In this document: positions 7,569 through 17,745 of the stretch, piece by piece
Layout: the number at the start of each line of letters is the position of its first letter
Numbering within the stretch: the first letter of the stretch is position 1
Assembly (NCBI GenBank): GCA_946480085.1
Contig: CAMLHZ010000014.1
Span: forward strand, 1 to 64,000
Direction: 5' to 3'
Source of the DNA: an uncultured Flavobacteriales bacterium
Lineage (GTDB): Bacteria; Bacteroidota; Bacteroidia; Flavobacteriales; Crocinitomicaceae
Length of the DNA: 64,000 nucleotides
Translations under genes and position numbers: made by a program
The notes under the pieces: generated by a model
The model's input: only the letters and a program-made list of their open reading frames with translations
What the model was told of the DNA's origin: nothing
Database searches by the model: none

Positions 7569-8293
7569 ATTCGTCGATAAAAGTTAGAAACTTAAATGTA
7601 TGGTACGGAAAACAGCACGCTCTTGCCGATGTTTCTTTTGAACTTGGTGAAGGGAAATTGATTGGAATCATTGGTCCCAACGGTTCCGGAAAAAGTACTT
7701 TATTGAAGGCTATTCTTAACCTGATTCCATCACAATCAGACGAAATTCAATTCTATGGACAGAAACTGGATCAGGCAAAGAACAAAATCGCCTACGTTCC
7801 ACAGCGCGAATCTGTAGACTGGAATTTCCCCATAAGCGTTGAAGAAGTTGTTGCAATGGGCCGTTTGAATCCAAAAAAACTTATCCAGCGACTTTCTGCG
7901 AACGATAAACAACTAATCACGGAAACACTGTCAAAAGTCGGAATTGAAGACCTAAGAAAGAAACAAATTGGCGAACTTTCTGGCGGACAGCAACAGCGTG
8001 TTTTTATAGCACGTGCAATTGCGCAGCAAGCAGATCTGATTCTAATGGACGAACCCTTTGTTGGAATCGACATGGCTTCACAGGAAAACATTCTGGAGTT
8101 ACTTCTGAATCTAAAATCCAGTGGAAAAACGATTGTGATGGTTCACCATGACTTGTCAACAGTTGCTCAATATTTTGATGAAGTGTTATTGATGAACAAC
8201 AAGTTGGTGGTTCACGACGAAACCAAGAAAGTTCTTCAGCCTCAATTATTACAATCCGTTTACGGTAAATTATTCAACGAATCTCAGCTTTAA
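7565..8293 (+). CDS. Metal ABC transporter ATP-binding protein
   Basis: The 242-residue ABC ATPase has all core motifs in order: Walker A GPNGSGKST, Q-loop within AYVPQRESVDWNFP, signature LSGGQQQRV, Walker B LILMDEP and switch His in VHHDLS. The VPQR-x5-WNFP-type Q-loop segment is typical of Mn/Zn importer ATPases (MntB/ZnuC/TroB group). It powers import through the two membrane proteins encoded next. The start overlaps the preceding gene by ATGA and the next gene starts one base after the stop. Confidence 0.95.
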   Translation: MNSSIKVRNLNVWYGKQHALADVSFELGEGKLIGIIGPNGSGKSTLLKAILNLIPSQSDEIQFYGQKLDQAKNKIAYVPQRESVDWNFPISVEEVVAMGRLNPKKLIQRLSANDKQLITETLSKVGIEDLRKKQIGELSGGQQQRVFIARAIAQQADLILMDEPFVGIDMASQENILELLLNLKSSGKTIVMVHHDLSTVAQYFDEVLLMNNKLVVHDETKKVLQPQLLQSVYGKLFNESQL

Positions 8294-8294
8294 G

Positions 8295-9125
8295 ATGGAT
8301 ATCGTTCTGATAAAACTATTTCTGGCTGTTCTGTTTATCAGTATCGTTTCCTCATTGGTTGGAACCTTTACTTTTTTGCAGAAAAAAGCGTTGATCAGCG
8401 ATGCACTTTCGCATTCGGTACTACCAGGAATTGTTTTGGGGTTCATCTTGAGCGGACATTTAAATCCATGGCTGGTTTTAACAGGAGCAATTGCTTCAGG
8501 CTGGCTTTCCCTTAAACTAATCGACTTACTTCGGAAAATCAGTCCATTAAAATCTGATGCCCTTTTAGCAGTTTCTCTAAGCACATTCCTGGCCATCGGA
8601 CTTTCCATGATTTCATATACACAATTGAATCCGGCATTTTCTCGCTCAGGTTTAACGGACTTCTTATTCGGAAAAATAACTGCCATCAACAACAATGATC
8701 TATTGATGATGGGAACCGTTTGTGTAGTGACGCTTTTAGTGATCGGATTATGCTGGAGTACTCTTGTGGCAAGAAGCTTTGATGAATCCTATACAAAATC
8801 GCGTGGTTTCAAAGTCCGTTTATTGGACACCGTTTTCAACTTACTGATCATTACAACGGTTGCAATCAGTGTTCAGGCAATTGGCGTGGTGCTAACTTCT
8901 GCACTACTTATTGTTCCTGTTGCATTTGCACGAATGTTCAGCTACAAAGTTTTGAAAATTGCACTGATTGCACTGGCAGTTTCGCTGTTTTCCACTTTAA
9001 GCGGAACAACCATTTCCATTTATGTAGCAAACATTCCAACTGGCCCGGCAATGGTTATCATGCTTTCAATCACCTTCGCGTTAGGAATTTTGTTCAACTA
9101 TCTAAAACCGAAAAAAAATGGATAG
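8295..9125 (+). CDS. Metal ABC transporter permease, first subunit
   Basis: This 276-residue integral membrane protein belongs to the ABC-3 permease family (TroC/ZnuB/MntC-type). It has about eight hydrophobic segments. The conserved GTFTFLQKKALISDALSHSV stretch near the N-terminus and the SVQAIGVVLTSALLIVPVAFAR segment near residue 200 are diagnostic. It forms the inner-membrane channel together with the next gene product. The stop codon overlaps the next start by eight bases, which indicates tight co-translation. Confidence 0.92.
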   Translation: MDIVLIKLFLAVLFISIVSSLVGTFTFLQKKALISDALSHSVLPGIVLGFILSGHLNPWLVLTGAIASGWLSLKLIDLLRKISPLKSDALLAVSLSTFLAIGLSMISYTQLNPAFSRSGLTDFLFGKITAINNNDLLMMGTVCVVTLLVIGLCWSTLVARSFDESYTKSRGFKVRLLDTVFNLLIITTVAISVQAIGVVLTSALLIVPVAFARMFSYKVLKIALIALAVSLFSTLSGTTISIYVANIPTGPAMVIMLSITFALGILFNYLKPKKNG

Positions 9126-9999
9126 TACAACTATTTGGATGATGATTTTGGCAGTTTCAGTTGCCCTTCCCGCTTCTATATTGGGAACATTCCTGGTTCT
9201 TCGCAGAAAAGTGATGATTGCGGATGCGATTTCACATTCCGTACTTCCCGGAATTGTAGTTGCATATTTGGTAACAAAGGATCTTTCCGGACCTCAATTC
9301 TTATTCGGATCAATAATTACAGCCGTTTTCACCTCCTCTGTAATTAACTGGCTTCAACGCAAATTCAACACTCAGGAAGATGCTGCGATTGGAATTGTTT
9401 TTACCACTTTTTTTGCCGTTGGAATTTTACTCATTGCCTTATACACCGGAAAAAACACCGATATCGATCAGGAATGTGTTCTGTATGGGGACTTAGAAAC
9501 AACCGTTCTTTACCACCTTTCTGTCCTGGGGAAAGATATTGGTCCGCTCGCTTTTTACACAATGCTCCCACTAACCATTGTTATTTCTCTGGTTGTTTCA
9601 CTCTTTTTGCCACAATGGAAAGTCGTTTTGTTTGATCAGGGATTTGCTACTACGAAAGGACTAAAGGCAAACCGCTGGGAATGGTTTCTACTTTTGTTAG
9701 TGAGTATATACTCCGTTCTTTGTTTTGAAAGCGTTGGTGTTGTTATGGTTGTTGGATTATTAGTGCTTCCCCCAAGCACTGCAATGATCATCAGTAAGAA
9801 ATTTTCACGCGTTTTATGGCTTTCAATACTCTTCGGAATTATTTCTTCTATACTCGGAGTTGTCTTAGCAATTCAATTTAACCTCTCTATCGCACCATTA
9901 ATTGTATCGATTAACAGCATGAATTTGATTGTTATCGCGTCATTTAAAGCTATTACTTCGACGAAAAACAACAAGAACACGATTTCAAGAATTCAATAA
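9118..9999 (+). CDS. Metal ABC transporter permease, second subunit
   Basis: The 293-residue ABC-3 family permease is a paralogue of its neighbour. It shares GTFLVLRRKVMIADAISHSV near the N-terminus and SVGVVMVVGLLVLPPSTAM near residue 205. About eight membrane segments are predicted by eye. Two permease genes per operon is the TroC/TroD arrangement and suggests a heterodimeric channel. No terminator follows immediately; the nearest one is the hairpin at 10126-10165, which may end this operon, though a separate consensus promoter lies in between. Confidence 0.92.
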   Translation: MDSTTIWMMILAVSVALPASILGTFLVLRRKVMIADAISHSVLPGIVVAYLVTKDLSGPQFLFGSIITAVFTSSVINWLQRKFNTQEDAAIGIVFTTFFAVGILLIALYTGKNTDIDQECVLYGDLETTVLYHLSVLGKDIGPLAFYTMLPLTIVISLVVSLFLPQWKVVLFDQGFATTKGLKANRWEWFLLLLVSIYSVLCFESVGVVMVVGLLVLPPSTAMIISKKFSRVLWLSILFGIISSILGVVLAIQFNLSIAPLIVSINSMNLIVIASFKAITSTKNNKNTISRIQ

Positions 10000-10036
10000 T
10001 GAATCGAATTGTACTATATTTTTAGTGAAAAAAATG

Positions 10037-10066
10037 TTGCGCATACATAATTCTGCCTTACCTTTG
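10037..10066 (+). promoter_or_regulatory. Consensus promoter of a short transcript
   Basis: TTG at 10037-10039 and TACCTTTG at 10059-10066 are separated by exactly 19 bases. This is a perfect match to the Bacteroidota TTG-N19-TAnnTTTG promoter. The predicted start of transcription is near 10073. No long gene starts here; a strong terminator follows only about 55 bases later. Confidence 0.75.
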
Positions 10067-10080
10067 TTTCAAGAAATCAA

Positions 10081-10146
10081 ATGAGAGTTTGGTTTTTGGG
10101 TTTTATAGTTTTAGCATGGTTTAGCAAAAAGAGGAGTAGATTTTAG
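10081..10146 (+). CDS. Possible 21-residue membrane peptide
   Basis: A short frame begins at an ATG about 8 bases after the predicted transcription start, within an A-rich leader (AAGAAATCAA) of the kind used for initiation in this phylum. The peptide MRVWFLGFIVLAWF plus SKKRSRF has one hydrophobic run followed by a basic tail, like known small membrane peptides. The stop codon lies inside the terminator loop, so the frame fills the transcript. It could equally be a chance frame inside a small RNA. No homologue can be named from sequence alone. Confidence 0.3.
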   Translation: MRVWFLGFIVLAWFSKKRSRF

Positions 10147-10168
10147 AGAATTTACTCCTCTTTTTGGT
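10126..10168 (+). terminator. Strong Rho-independent terminator
   Basis: A 13-bp perfect stem, AAAAAGAGGAGTA (10126-10138) with TACTCCTCTTTTT (10153-10165), ends in a T run. It terminates the short transcript from the promoter at 10037 and may also end the upstream metal-transport operon. Confidence 0.9.
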
Positions 10169-10212
10169 TTTACACCTTTTCCTTATCCTAAAACCGAGAA
10201 ACAGCTTTTTAA

Positions 10213-10282
10213 TTAACCGCAAAGAAAAAGAGCACGCAGAGAAATGTTAATCACCTCTTTTTCTTGTTATCTCTGCGGTTCA
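10213..10282. repeat. REP-like hairpin
   Basis: A long imperfect palindrome: AACCGCA (10215-10221) pairs with TGCGGTT (10274-10280), and AAGAAAAAGAG (10222-10232) with CTCTTTTTCTT (10255-10265). GCAGAGA and TCTCTGC also occur inside. The ACCGCAAAGA/TCTCTGCGGTT words resemble an intergenic repeat family found in many bacterial genomes (from memory). The rest of the 384-base gap between 9999 and 10383 holds no further gene that I can support. Confidence 0.6.
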
Positions 10283-10382
10283 AAAAAAACTCCCAATTCT
10301 CAGCGTTTTACAGCATAGTTCACAGAACATTTTAGGATTCATCTATTTTTTACTAAATTCGATTTCCCAACTACGGTACATT

Positions 10383-11873
10383 ATGAAAAATCGAATTCTA
10401 CTCGTTCTTAGCGCATGCTTTGCGGCAATCCAACTTCAGGCTCAAACTCAAGGTATAGCCTTTTCAACTGTCGGAAAAGGTGTGGCAACGCCATTTGTAT
10501 CTGATTACCAGAGTTTAGGGGTAAATGTTTCCGCTCTTGGTTGGGGAACAGGTTATAAAGACAAACGTTTTACGATGGGGTCTTCTGAATTCGCTTTCAG
10601 TATTTATTCAGACTCGTTGAATGTTACCAAATTGAGAAACCTGTACAAAGCGGTTCGCACAAGCGTTGTCAATAAAGACCCACAAGACCTCAATTATGCA
10701 CAACAGCGAGAAGCAGCAGCAGAATATGCGCAAGCAGGAATTGCAATTAACTTTGATTTCAACTGGGCCGGATTTGCATTTCAAACTCCAAAATTTGGAG
10801 GAATCGCTTTCAACATTCGTGAAAACTACCAATATTACTCGAAGTTCAACCAGCAAACAACCGACTTGATCTTCAGAGGAAAATTATCCTCACTGTTCGA
10901 TTCTCTTACTGTAGTTTTTGGAACAGATACTACACGAATTGAAAACAACGACAATATTTCGCAAGATACGCTAGCAGCTGTAGTCCAAGGTTCAATTGGT
11001 GTTCCAATTAATCTGAGCACAATTACCAAAGGTTCTGAAATGCGAATGGTCTGGAATAGAACTTACGAACTTGGATATGGACGCAAAATCCTCGGTAAAG
11101 ATTCAGTATTTGTGGTTTATGGTGGAATCGGTGGACGCATTATTTCATCAATGGCTATGTTCAACATGACAAGTGATGATGCCGGACTGGTCATGTACTC
11201 TTCGATTACTCCAGCATTCAATATTGATTATGCAACGATAGCCGGAGCCAATAAAATGAATTACAACGGAGGAATTCCACCCGCAGTTGGTCAAGGATAT
11301 GGGGTAGATTTGGCCGCAAGTGCAATCTTGCTAAACAAAATAAAAGTAGCTGTTGCCGTTAATAACATTGGTTCCGTAAAGTATACTCAAAACGTTTACA
11401 AAGTGCGCGACACTTTATTTGGAAGCTTTAGCCTGGCTGGACTTAGTGATGTAGACATTACCCAATCGATCAATCAATTATTAAGAGACGGCGGAATCTT
11501 AAAACTGGAAGGTCAGCAAGAATACGTTTTGAAAAATGCATCAACTTTCCGTTTTGGGGCATCATTTGAGCCTGCTCCGTTCTTAAAACTGGGATTTGAT
11601 ATGGTAGCTCCATTCGACAGAGAAAACCCGGGATCAATCCAAAATCCGGTTTACTCTTTTGGTGGAGAAGTAAGACCTGTAAAATGGTTGGCACTTAACG
11701 CAGGATATTTTGGCGGAGGAATATACAAAAACAATGTTCCGGTTGGAATCACGTTTATCCTTAAAGAAGGTGCTTATGAGTGTGGAATTGCTTCGAGAGA
11801 TGCATTGTCTTTCTTCCTGGAGAACTCTAATAGCGTTTCTACGGCGTTTGGATTTGCTCGCTTCAGATTCTAG
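10383..11873 (+). CDS. Outer-membrane beta-barrel protein, DUF5723-like
   Basis: The 496-residue protein starts with a Sec signal peptide (cleavage near LQAQ, residue 21). It continues as an amphipathic beta-rich chain and ends in FGFARFRF, with an aromatic last residue as in outer-membrane barrels. The layout (an early SLGVNVSALGWGTGYK segment, a SNNIGSVKYTQ-like strand, a late EPAPFLKLGFDMVAPF strand) fits the Bacteroidota family annotated as DUF5723. Function is unknown; a lipid- or transport-related barrel is possible. A weak -7 element (TAAATTCG, 10354-10361) precedes it. Its stop codon directly abuts a REP-like element. Confidence 0.7.
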   Translation: MKNRILLVLSACFAAIQLQAQTQGIAFSTVGKGVATPFVSDYQSLGVNVSALGWGTGYKDKRFTMGSSEFAFSIYSDSLNVTKLRNLYKAVRTSVVNKDPQDLNYAQQREAAAEYAQAGIAINFDFNWAGFAFQTPKFGGIAFNIRENYQYYSKFNQQTTDLIFRGKLSSLFDSLTVVFGTDTTRIENNDNISQDTLAAVVQGSIGVPINLSTITKGSEMRMVWNRTYELGYGRKILGKDSVFVVYGGIGGRIISSMAMFNMTSDDAGLVMYSSITPAFNIDYATIAGANKMNYNGGIPPAVGQGYGVDLAASAILLNKIKVAVAVNNIGSVKYTQNVYKVRDTLFGSFSLAGLSDVDITQSINQLLRDGGILKLEGQQEYVLKNASTFRFGASFEPAPFLKLGFDMVAPFDRENPGSIQNPVYSFGGEVRPVKWLALNAGYFGGGIYKNNVPVGITFILKEGAYECGIASRDALSFFLENSNSVSTAFGFARFRF

Positions 11874-11925
11874 GTCTCGATACAAATCCCACTATCGTCG
11901 GATTCACTCGACCTGACAGAATCTT
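11874..11925. repeat. REP-like element, CTCGATACA family, copy 1
   Basis: The element begins CTCGATACAAATCCC, continues with a CGTCGGATTCACTCGA segment, and then CCTGACAGAATC. GATTC and GAATC form a small stem. It is clearly related to the longer copy at 58001-58085 (shared CTCGATACAA, CGTCGG-AT-CACTCGA and CTGACA words). It follows directly on the stop codon of the upstream gene. Confidence 0.7.
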
Positions 11926-11938
11926 CAACTCAGTCAAT

Positions 11939-11986
11939 TCAAAAGGATAAAAAGTTCAATGATTAATTTGACTTTGAACCTTTTGA
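11939..11986 (-). terminator. Extended hairpin after the NUDIX gene
   Basis: TCAAAAGG (11939-11946) pairs with CCTTTTGA (11979-11986), and GTTCAA (11954-11959) with TTGAAC (11974-11979). The structure follows the stop of the minus-strand NUDIX gene. It lacks a strong T tract, so it may be a weak terminator or an mRNA-end structure. Similar GAACTTTTGAAC words recur upstream of dinB near 26.45 kb. Confidence 0.4.
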
Positions 11987-11995
11987 GCGCTTAAA

Positions 11996-12628
11996 CTATT
12001 GAACATTCCTAAGGAAAAGTGCCTTCAGTTCATTGAGAAGAATAGCTGTTGCTCCCCAAATAGTAACGTCACCCTGAACAAAGTGTGGAATATCAGTAAC
12101 AACCTGTCCGGGCATCACTTCAACATCTCTTCGGATAACAGCCATATCGTCAAACAACGGATACAACGAAACTTCATGAAGTTGTTTCACTTCTCGCTCG
12201 TTCAAAACAAAGTCAACAGGCTTTTCATCGAGATAAAAAACATACGGATCAATTAGAAATCCAGAAACGGGAATATACACTTGAGACAATTTCCCCACAA
12301 GATCTTCAGGAGAAAGCAGTAATCCAATCTCTTCAAAACATTCTCTGATCGCTGTTTGAAGTAAATCCTGATCGGAATCTTCCTTTTTTCCACCAGGAAA
12401 ACTCAATTGTCCGGAATGCTTTCCATCATAAGTTTGTCGGCGGGTAACCAGAATACCAATATTATCTTCGTCGATTTTATACAAAACAAGAGCAACCGCA
12501 GACAATTTATGAGGAAGTCCTTTTGCAAGAAATTCACTTGTCCTACCTCTAATTGGTGCAAAAGCTACATGCGTATCTTCACCAGGTAGCTCCTGCTGAA
12601 ACAACTCAACTAACTCTGATCTGGTCAT
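11996..12628 (-). CDS. NUDIX hydrolase, CoA pyrophosphatase type
   Basis: The 210-residue cytoplasmic protein carries the NUDIX box as SFPGGKKEDSDQDLLQTA followed by IRECFEEIGL. The upstream segment ILVTRRQTYDGKHSGQ corresponds to the extra motif that defines coenzyme A and acyl-CoA pyrophosphatases of the NudL/NUDT7 group. These hydrolyse CoA to 3',5'-ADP and phosphopantetheine using Mg or Mn. The REx2EE metal-binding core is intact. The start overlaps the stop of the upstream lipoprotein gene by one base (TAATG), so the two are translated together. Confidence 0.85.
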   Translation of the reverse strand: MTRSELVELFQQELPGEDTHVAFAPIRGRTSEFLAKGLPHKLSAVALVLYKIDEDNIGILVTRRQTYDGKHSGQLSFPGGKKEDSDQDLLQTAIRECFEEIGLLLSPEDLVGKLSQVYIPVSGFLIDPYVFYLDEKPVDFVLNEREVKQLHEVSLYPLFDDMAVIRRDVEVMPGQVVTDIPHFVQGDVTIWGATAILLNELKALFLRNVQ

Positions 12629-13287
12629 TATTTTCGCGCACGAATAGTTTTAAGAATATCGATGAAATCATCGTACGTATAAGACATCATTTCCTTGCTT
12701 GTTAACCAGGAAACCACATAATATCGCTTTTTGATTTTCATTGTTGCGATTACATAGTAATCCGGATCATCGTAATCATCATCTACATATTCGCGAACAA
12801 CCTGAATAACCCCCTTATATTTAACACCTTTAGGAAGCTCTTTTTTCAAGGAACTCACTCCATTTGTCAAGCGCACCGCAACTGCATGCACATAAGCATC
12901 ATGAAAAAGATTCAATAAATCTTTCGAGGCCACTTCTCCTTCAACAAAACTCAGATACTGATCAGATTCTTCAAACTCCTCTATGGTAAAGTGTCCGTTA
13001 AAAGTTGAGGTTTCTCTTGTAAAGCTTTTTGCCTGAACCGTTCCCTGGGAATAGTAATTTTTCAAGAAACAAGAAGGTATCTTAAAGGTAATTCTGCTCC
13101 AATTGTGTTTTGCATCCAAAATCAGATCATAGCCATTCATCTTGAATTTCTCTCGAGAATTGGTTTTATCGACCTTTGTTGCCCCACCACAAGAACTTAC
13201 AATTAGTACCAGCAGCAAAAAGCAAGTGCTTTTAGTCTTGAGGAGCGTTAGCGCAGGAAACAGATGGCTTTTGGCTTTCATTTGCAT
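12628..13287 (-). CDS. Hypothetical lipoprotein
   Basis: A 219-residue protein with a lipoprotein-type N-terminus: hydrophobic CFLLLVLIVSSCGG with the likely lipidated Cys at about 33. The n-region is unusually long, and starting at Met3 would shorten it only slightly. The mature part is mixed alpha/beta, with a very acidic patch VDDDYDDPDYY and a closing YDDFIDILKTIRARK helix. No family is recognised. It shares a transcript with the NUDIX gene (1-base overlap) and starts just downstream of the gyrB terminator. Confidence 0.65.
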   Translation of the reverse strand: MQMKAKSHLFPALTLLKTKSTCFLLLVLIVSSCGGATKVDKTNSREKFKMNGYDLILDAKHNWSRITFKIPSCFLKNYYSQGTVQAKSFTRETSTFNGHFTIEEFEESDQYLSFVEGEVASKDLLNLFHDAYVHAVAVRLTNGVSSLKKELPKGVKYKGVIQVVREYVDDDYDDPDYYVIATMKIKKRYYVVSWLTSKEMMSYTYDDFIDILKTIRARK

Positions 13288-13306
13288 TAATGTTTATGCA
13301 ATATAA

Positions 13307-13334
13307 AAACTGTCCGCCAAATGACGGACAGTTT
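13307..13334 (-). terminator. Rho-independent terminator of gyrB
   Basis: A 10-bp perfect stem, AAACTGTCCG with CGGACAGTTT around an 8-nt loop, followed on the minus strand by TTTTTAT. It lies 7 bases after the gyrB stop. Confidence 0.9.
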
Positions 13335-13341
13335 CTTTAAA

Positions 13342-15303
<1,962 letters not shown>

Positions 15304-15332
15304 TCAATTTTTTGTCGAGTGACAAAGCGTAA

Positions 15333-15340
15333 CAAATATA
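15333..15340 (-). promoter_or_regulatory. -7 promoter element of gyrB
   Basis: On the minus strand the sequence is TATATTTG, a full match to TAnnTTTG, 39 bases upstream of the gyrB start. A correctly spaced -33 TTG is not evident. Confidence 0.6.
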
Positions 15341-15365
15341 CCATTTAATAAGGGTTTTAAACGAA

Positions 15366-15391
15366 AAACGACCGGCCTAAACCGATCGTTT
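15366..15391 (-). terminator. Rho-independent terminator of the glutathione peroxidase gene
   Basis: On the minus strand AACGATCGG pairs with CCGGTCGTT (one G-T wobble) across a short loop, followed by five T. It lies 23 bases beyond the stop codon. Confidence 0.8.
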
Positions 15392-15413
15392 TATTAACAA
15401 AATATCAACGTTT

Positions 15414-15968
15414 TTACTTGCCTTCAATCCATTTGATGATCTGAGGATCATTTGGTAAAGTTCGAGGCTCAACCACCTTCACCAATTTACCATTTTCGTC
15501 AATCAAGTATTTCTGGAAATTCCACTTTACACTACTATCCTCAAAGCCATTTTGCGACTTCGTAGTAAGGTATTTATAGATTGCATCCATATCATCACCT
15601 TTCACAGAAATCTTCGACATCATTTGAAAGCTCACACCATAATTCTTCTTACAGAAAGTGGCAATTTCATCGTTTGTGCCCGGCTCCTGAGACATGAAAT
15701 TATTTGCTGGAAAACCAATAATAACAAATCCCTGATCTTTATATTTCTTGTAAAGCTCTTCCAACTGTTCGTATTGCGGCGTTAATCCGCACTCAGAAGC
15801 TGTATTGACGATCATTACTTTCTTCCCTTTTAAAGAAGAAAAAGAGAAATCCTTCCCGTCAATCGTCTTACAACTTAAGCTGTAAAAATCTGTAGTTTGA
15901 GCACATGCTGTATTTACCAATAATAAAAATGCTCCTACAAGTCCAGTAACCAATCCTTTTAATTTCAT
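15414..15968 (-). CDS. Secreted glutathione peroxidase-family thiol peroxidase
   Basis: The 184-residue protein has an N-terminal Sec signal peptide (cleavage near ACAQ, residue 24), placing it in the periplasm. The catalytic tetrad is readable: peroxidatic Cys60 in TASECGLTPQY, Gln94 in FMSQEPG, and Trp149/Asn150 in VKWNFQKYL. Cys106 in ATFCKKNYGV is at the resolving position of thioredoxin-dependent GPx enzymes. The enzyme therefore probably reduces hydroperoxides with a thioredoxin-like partner rather than glutathione (family knowledge). The usual CNQF segment reads ANNF, so one conserved cysteine and a glutamine are replaced, which is common in this group. Confidence 0.9.
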   Translation of the reverse strand: MKLKGLVTGLVGAFLLLVNTACAQTTDFYSLSCKTIDGKDFSFSSLKGKKVMIVNTASECGLTPQYEQLEELYKKYKDQGFVIIGFPANNFMSQEPGTNDEIATFCKKNYGVSFQMMSKISVKGDDMDAIYKYLTTKSQNGFEDSSVKWNFQKYLIDENGKLVKVVEPRTLPNDPQIIKWIEGK

Positions 15969-16139
15969 TTCCAGTTAAATAAGAAGTATACGTAAACATA
16001 CGTTTTAATACTGAAAATTAGATTCCTGAATTAGCAGTTTTTTTGGAACTTTTTTTGATAAAATACGATTAAGTAAATAAACAGCCCTGAAAAAGGCTGA
16101 AACGCGGTAATTTTTAGAGTACAGAAGCTTCAATTCACA

Positions 16140-16994
16140 ATGAAATACTTTTCAACAATATTCATCTTTTTTGCATCTGCAGCACTTTGTAACGCCCAAA
16201 TTTCCGGTACATGGCAAGGTCTAATGATCAAAGAAGGAGAAAGCATTGACAAAGCCAAGATCATCTACTTCGATTTCACAAAAGAAGAAACATTCATTGG
16301 AAAATCGCGAGAAGAAGTCATTGCCAAAGAGGCTTATGCGTTAAGAAAACTAACCGGAACAATTGAAGGAAATAATGTTAGCTGCAAGCAAGGTCAGATT
16401 GCCGAAAAGAAAGACATTAGTGGGAATAGATGGTGCTCTGTCGAATTCAAAATGTCCTATATAGATAGCAGCGGATATTTAACCGGAACCTACAAAAGCA
16501 TGGAATGCAAAGGAAATTCAGGAAAAATAATTTGCTACAGAAGCACAGAAAAACTTCAAACTGGAGCTACAAAACTCGCTTATCAAGCCTGGACAGTTTT
16601 CTACAAAGACGATCTTAAAAACAACAGAAAAGCACCTGAAATAAGACTAAAAGACAGAAAGAACTTTGCCTTTCAACCCATATTTTTCGACTTCGATCAA
16701 ACCGAAATCAAACCGGAGTACTTCAATTTCCTAAACAGTATGGTTAAAGTTATTGACGGACATTCTGATCTTCGAATCAAAGTAATTGGTTACACCGATT
16801 CAAAAGGATCCGACATATACAACGTCGATCTTTCCGAAAGACGCGCAAAAGCGATTATTGATTACTTCGTAAAGCAAGGACTATCAAAAGACAGAATTCA
16901 AATTGACTTTAGAGGCGAAGCAGATCCGAAAGGAGACAACAAAACAAGCGAAGGAAGGCAACAGAATAGACGCGTTGATTTCCAGTTTATCTAA
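16140..16994 (+). CDS. OmpA-family protein with C-terminal peptidoglycan-binding domain
   Basis: The 284-residue protein has a Sec signal peptide (cleavage near CNAQ, residue 20) and no lipobox. Residues about 20-150 form a beta-rich domain built around SGTWQGLMI, resembling a lipocalin-like or avidin-like sheet. The C-terminal OmpA domain (about 178-284) shows FFDFDQTEIKPEY, then IGYTDSKGSDIYN with the binding Asp, LSERRAKAI with the binding Arg, and a final GRQQNRRVDF. Family knowledge: the domain binds diaminopimelate in peptidoglycan non-covalently. It ends base-to-base against the convergent membrane-protein gene, with no room for a terminator. Confidence 0.85.
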   Translation: MKYFSTIFIFFASAALCNAQISGTWQGLMIKEGESIDKAKIIYFDFTKEETFIGKSREEVIAKEAYALRKLTGTIEGNNVSCKQGQIAEKKDISGNRWCSVEFKMSYIDSSGYLTGTYKSMECKGNSGKIICYRSTEKLQTGATKLAYQAWTVFYKDDLKNNRKAPEIRLKDRKNFAFQPIFFDFDQTEIKPEYFNFLNSMVKVIDGHSDLRIKVIGYTDSKGSDIYNVDLSERRAKAIIDYFVKQGLSKDRIQIDFRGEADPKGDNKTSEGRQQNRRVDFQFI

Positions 16995-17675
16995 CTACAA
17001 ATCAAGTGTCTTCTCATTTGACAGCGACAAATCCTCAGCAGGATCAATTAAGATGACTTTATTTATTCTTGGCTGAATAAACCATATTGCAATCGGAAAC
17101 ATAAAAAGAAGAAAGAAGAAATCCCCTGCAAAATCACTGAACTTCACTTCCCGCTGTTCTTCAGCCATTTTAAGTGTTTTAGTAACGGTATAGGTCATGT
17201 TTAAAAAACAGAAAAGCATTATCGCCTGAATACCGATTACCCCCAAAACAAAACCAATTATGGTCATTGGATTAACAGAGTCCCCTTGCTTAAATACCCC
17301 AACAAAAAAGTTAAAAAAGTGAATTGGCAAATATGCCACGATCAATGTAAAGACCACAAACGCAACTTTAAACAGCATCAATCGAGGAAGTTTATCACTA
17401 GAACGGATAAATGCTCTCAATTTGGTTGCAACACTCCACATCCACAACAACTGAGGCATTGCCGCTAATAGAATCACAAAAGGCAAAACGTAAAAAATCC
17501 AGGAAAAGGTCTCTGGACTAATTGTTCCTTGATTGCCATTCCAATAATTCGTTTCAATCGTTGTAATTGCAGTAGCCATAAAAATCCCCATTACAGCTGC
17601 TGAGAAAAACGCGATTAAAACTAACGCAAGAAAAATTTGCCAATGTTTTGCTCTAAGAAAAATAGATTGTTTCAT
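16995..17675 (-). CDS. Hypothetical multi-pass membrane protein
   Basis: I set the start at the ATG of MKQSIFLRAKHWQIF (226 residues); a longer frame begins with TTG and runs into the upstream terminator. Five strongly hydrophobic segments can be seen (about 13-35, 60-82, 98-118, 135-157, 180-200). Short basic loops and a cytoplasmic-looking acidic C-terminal tail are also present. No known family or catalytic motif is recognised. Its stop codon directly abuts that of the convergent OmpA gene. It lies downstream of the terminator of the OmpA/TPR lipoprotein gene, so it needs its own promoter or read-through. Confidence 0.65.
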   Translation of the reverse strand: MKQSIFLRAKHWQIFLALVLIAFFSAAVMGIFMATAITTIETNYWNGNQGTISPETFSWIFYVLPFVILLAAMPQLLWMWSVATKLRAFIRSSDKLPRLMLFKVAFVVFTLIVAYLPIHFFNFFVGVFKQGDSVNPMTIIGFVLGVIGIQAIMLFCFLNMTYTVTKTLKMAEEQREVKFSDFAGDFFFLLFMFPIAIWFIQPRINKVILIDPAEDLSLSNEKTLDL

Positions 17676-17691
17676 ACCACAAGTTAACAAA

Positions 17692-17725
17692 AAACCCTGA
17701 CCCCGTATGCACGGAATCAGGGTTT
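17692..17725 (-). terminator. Rho-independent terminator
   Basis: AAACCCTGA (17692-17700) pairs with TCAGGGTTT (17717-17725); CCG and CGG in the loop can extend it. On the minus strand a run of T follows. It ends the OmpA/TPR lipoprotein gene. Confidence 0.88.
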
Positions 17726-17745
17726 ATATTATAATAAGTTAATTC

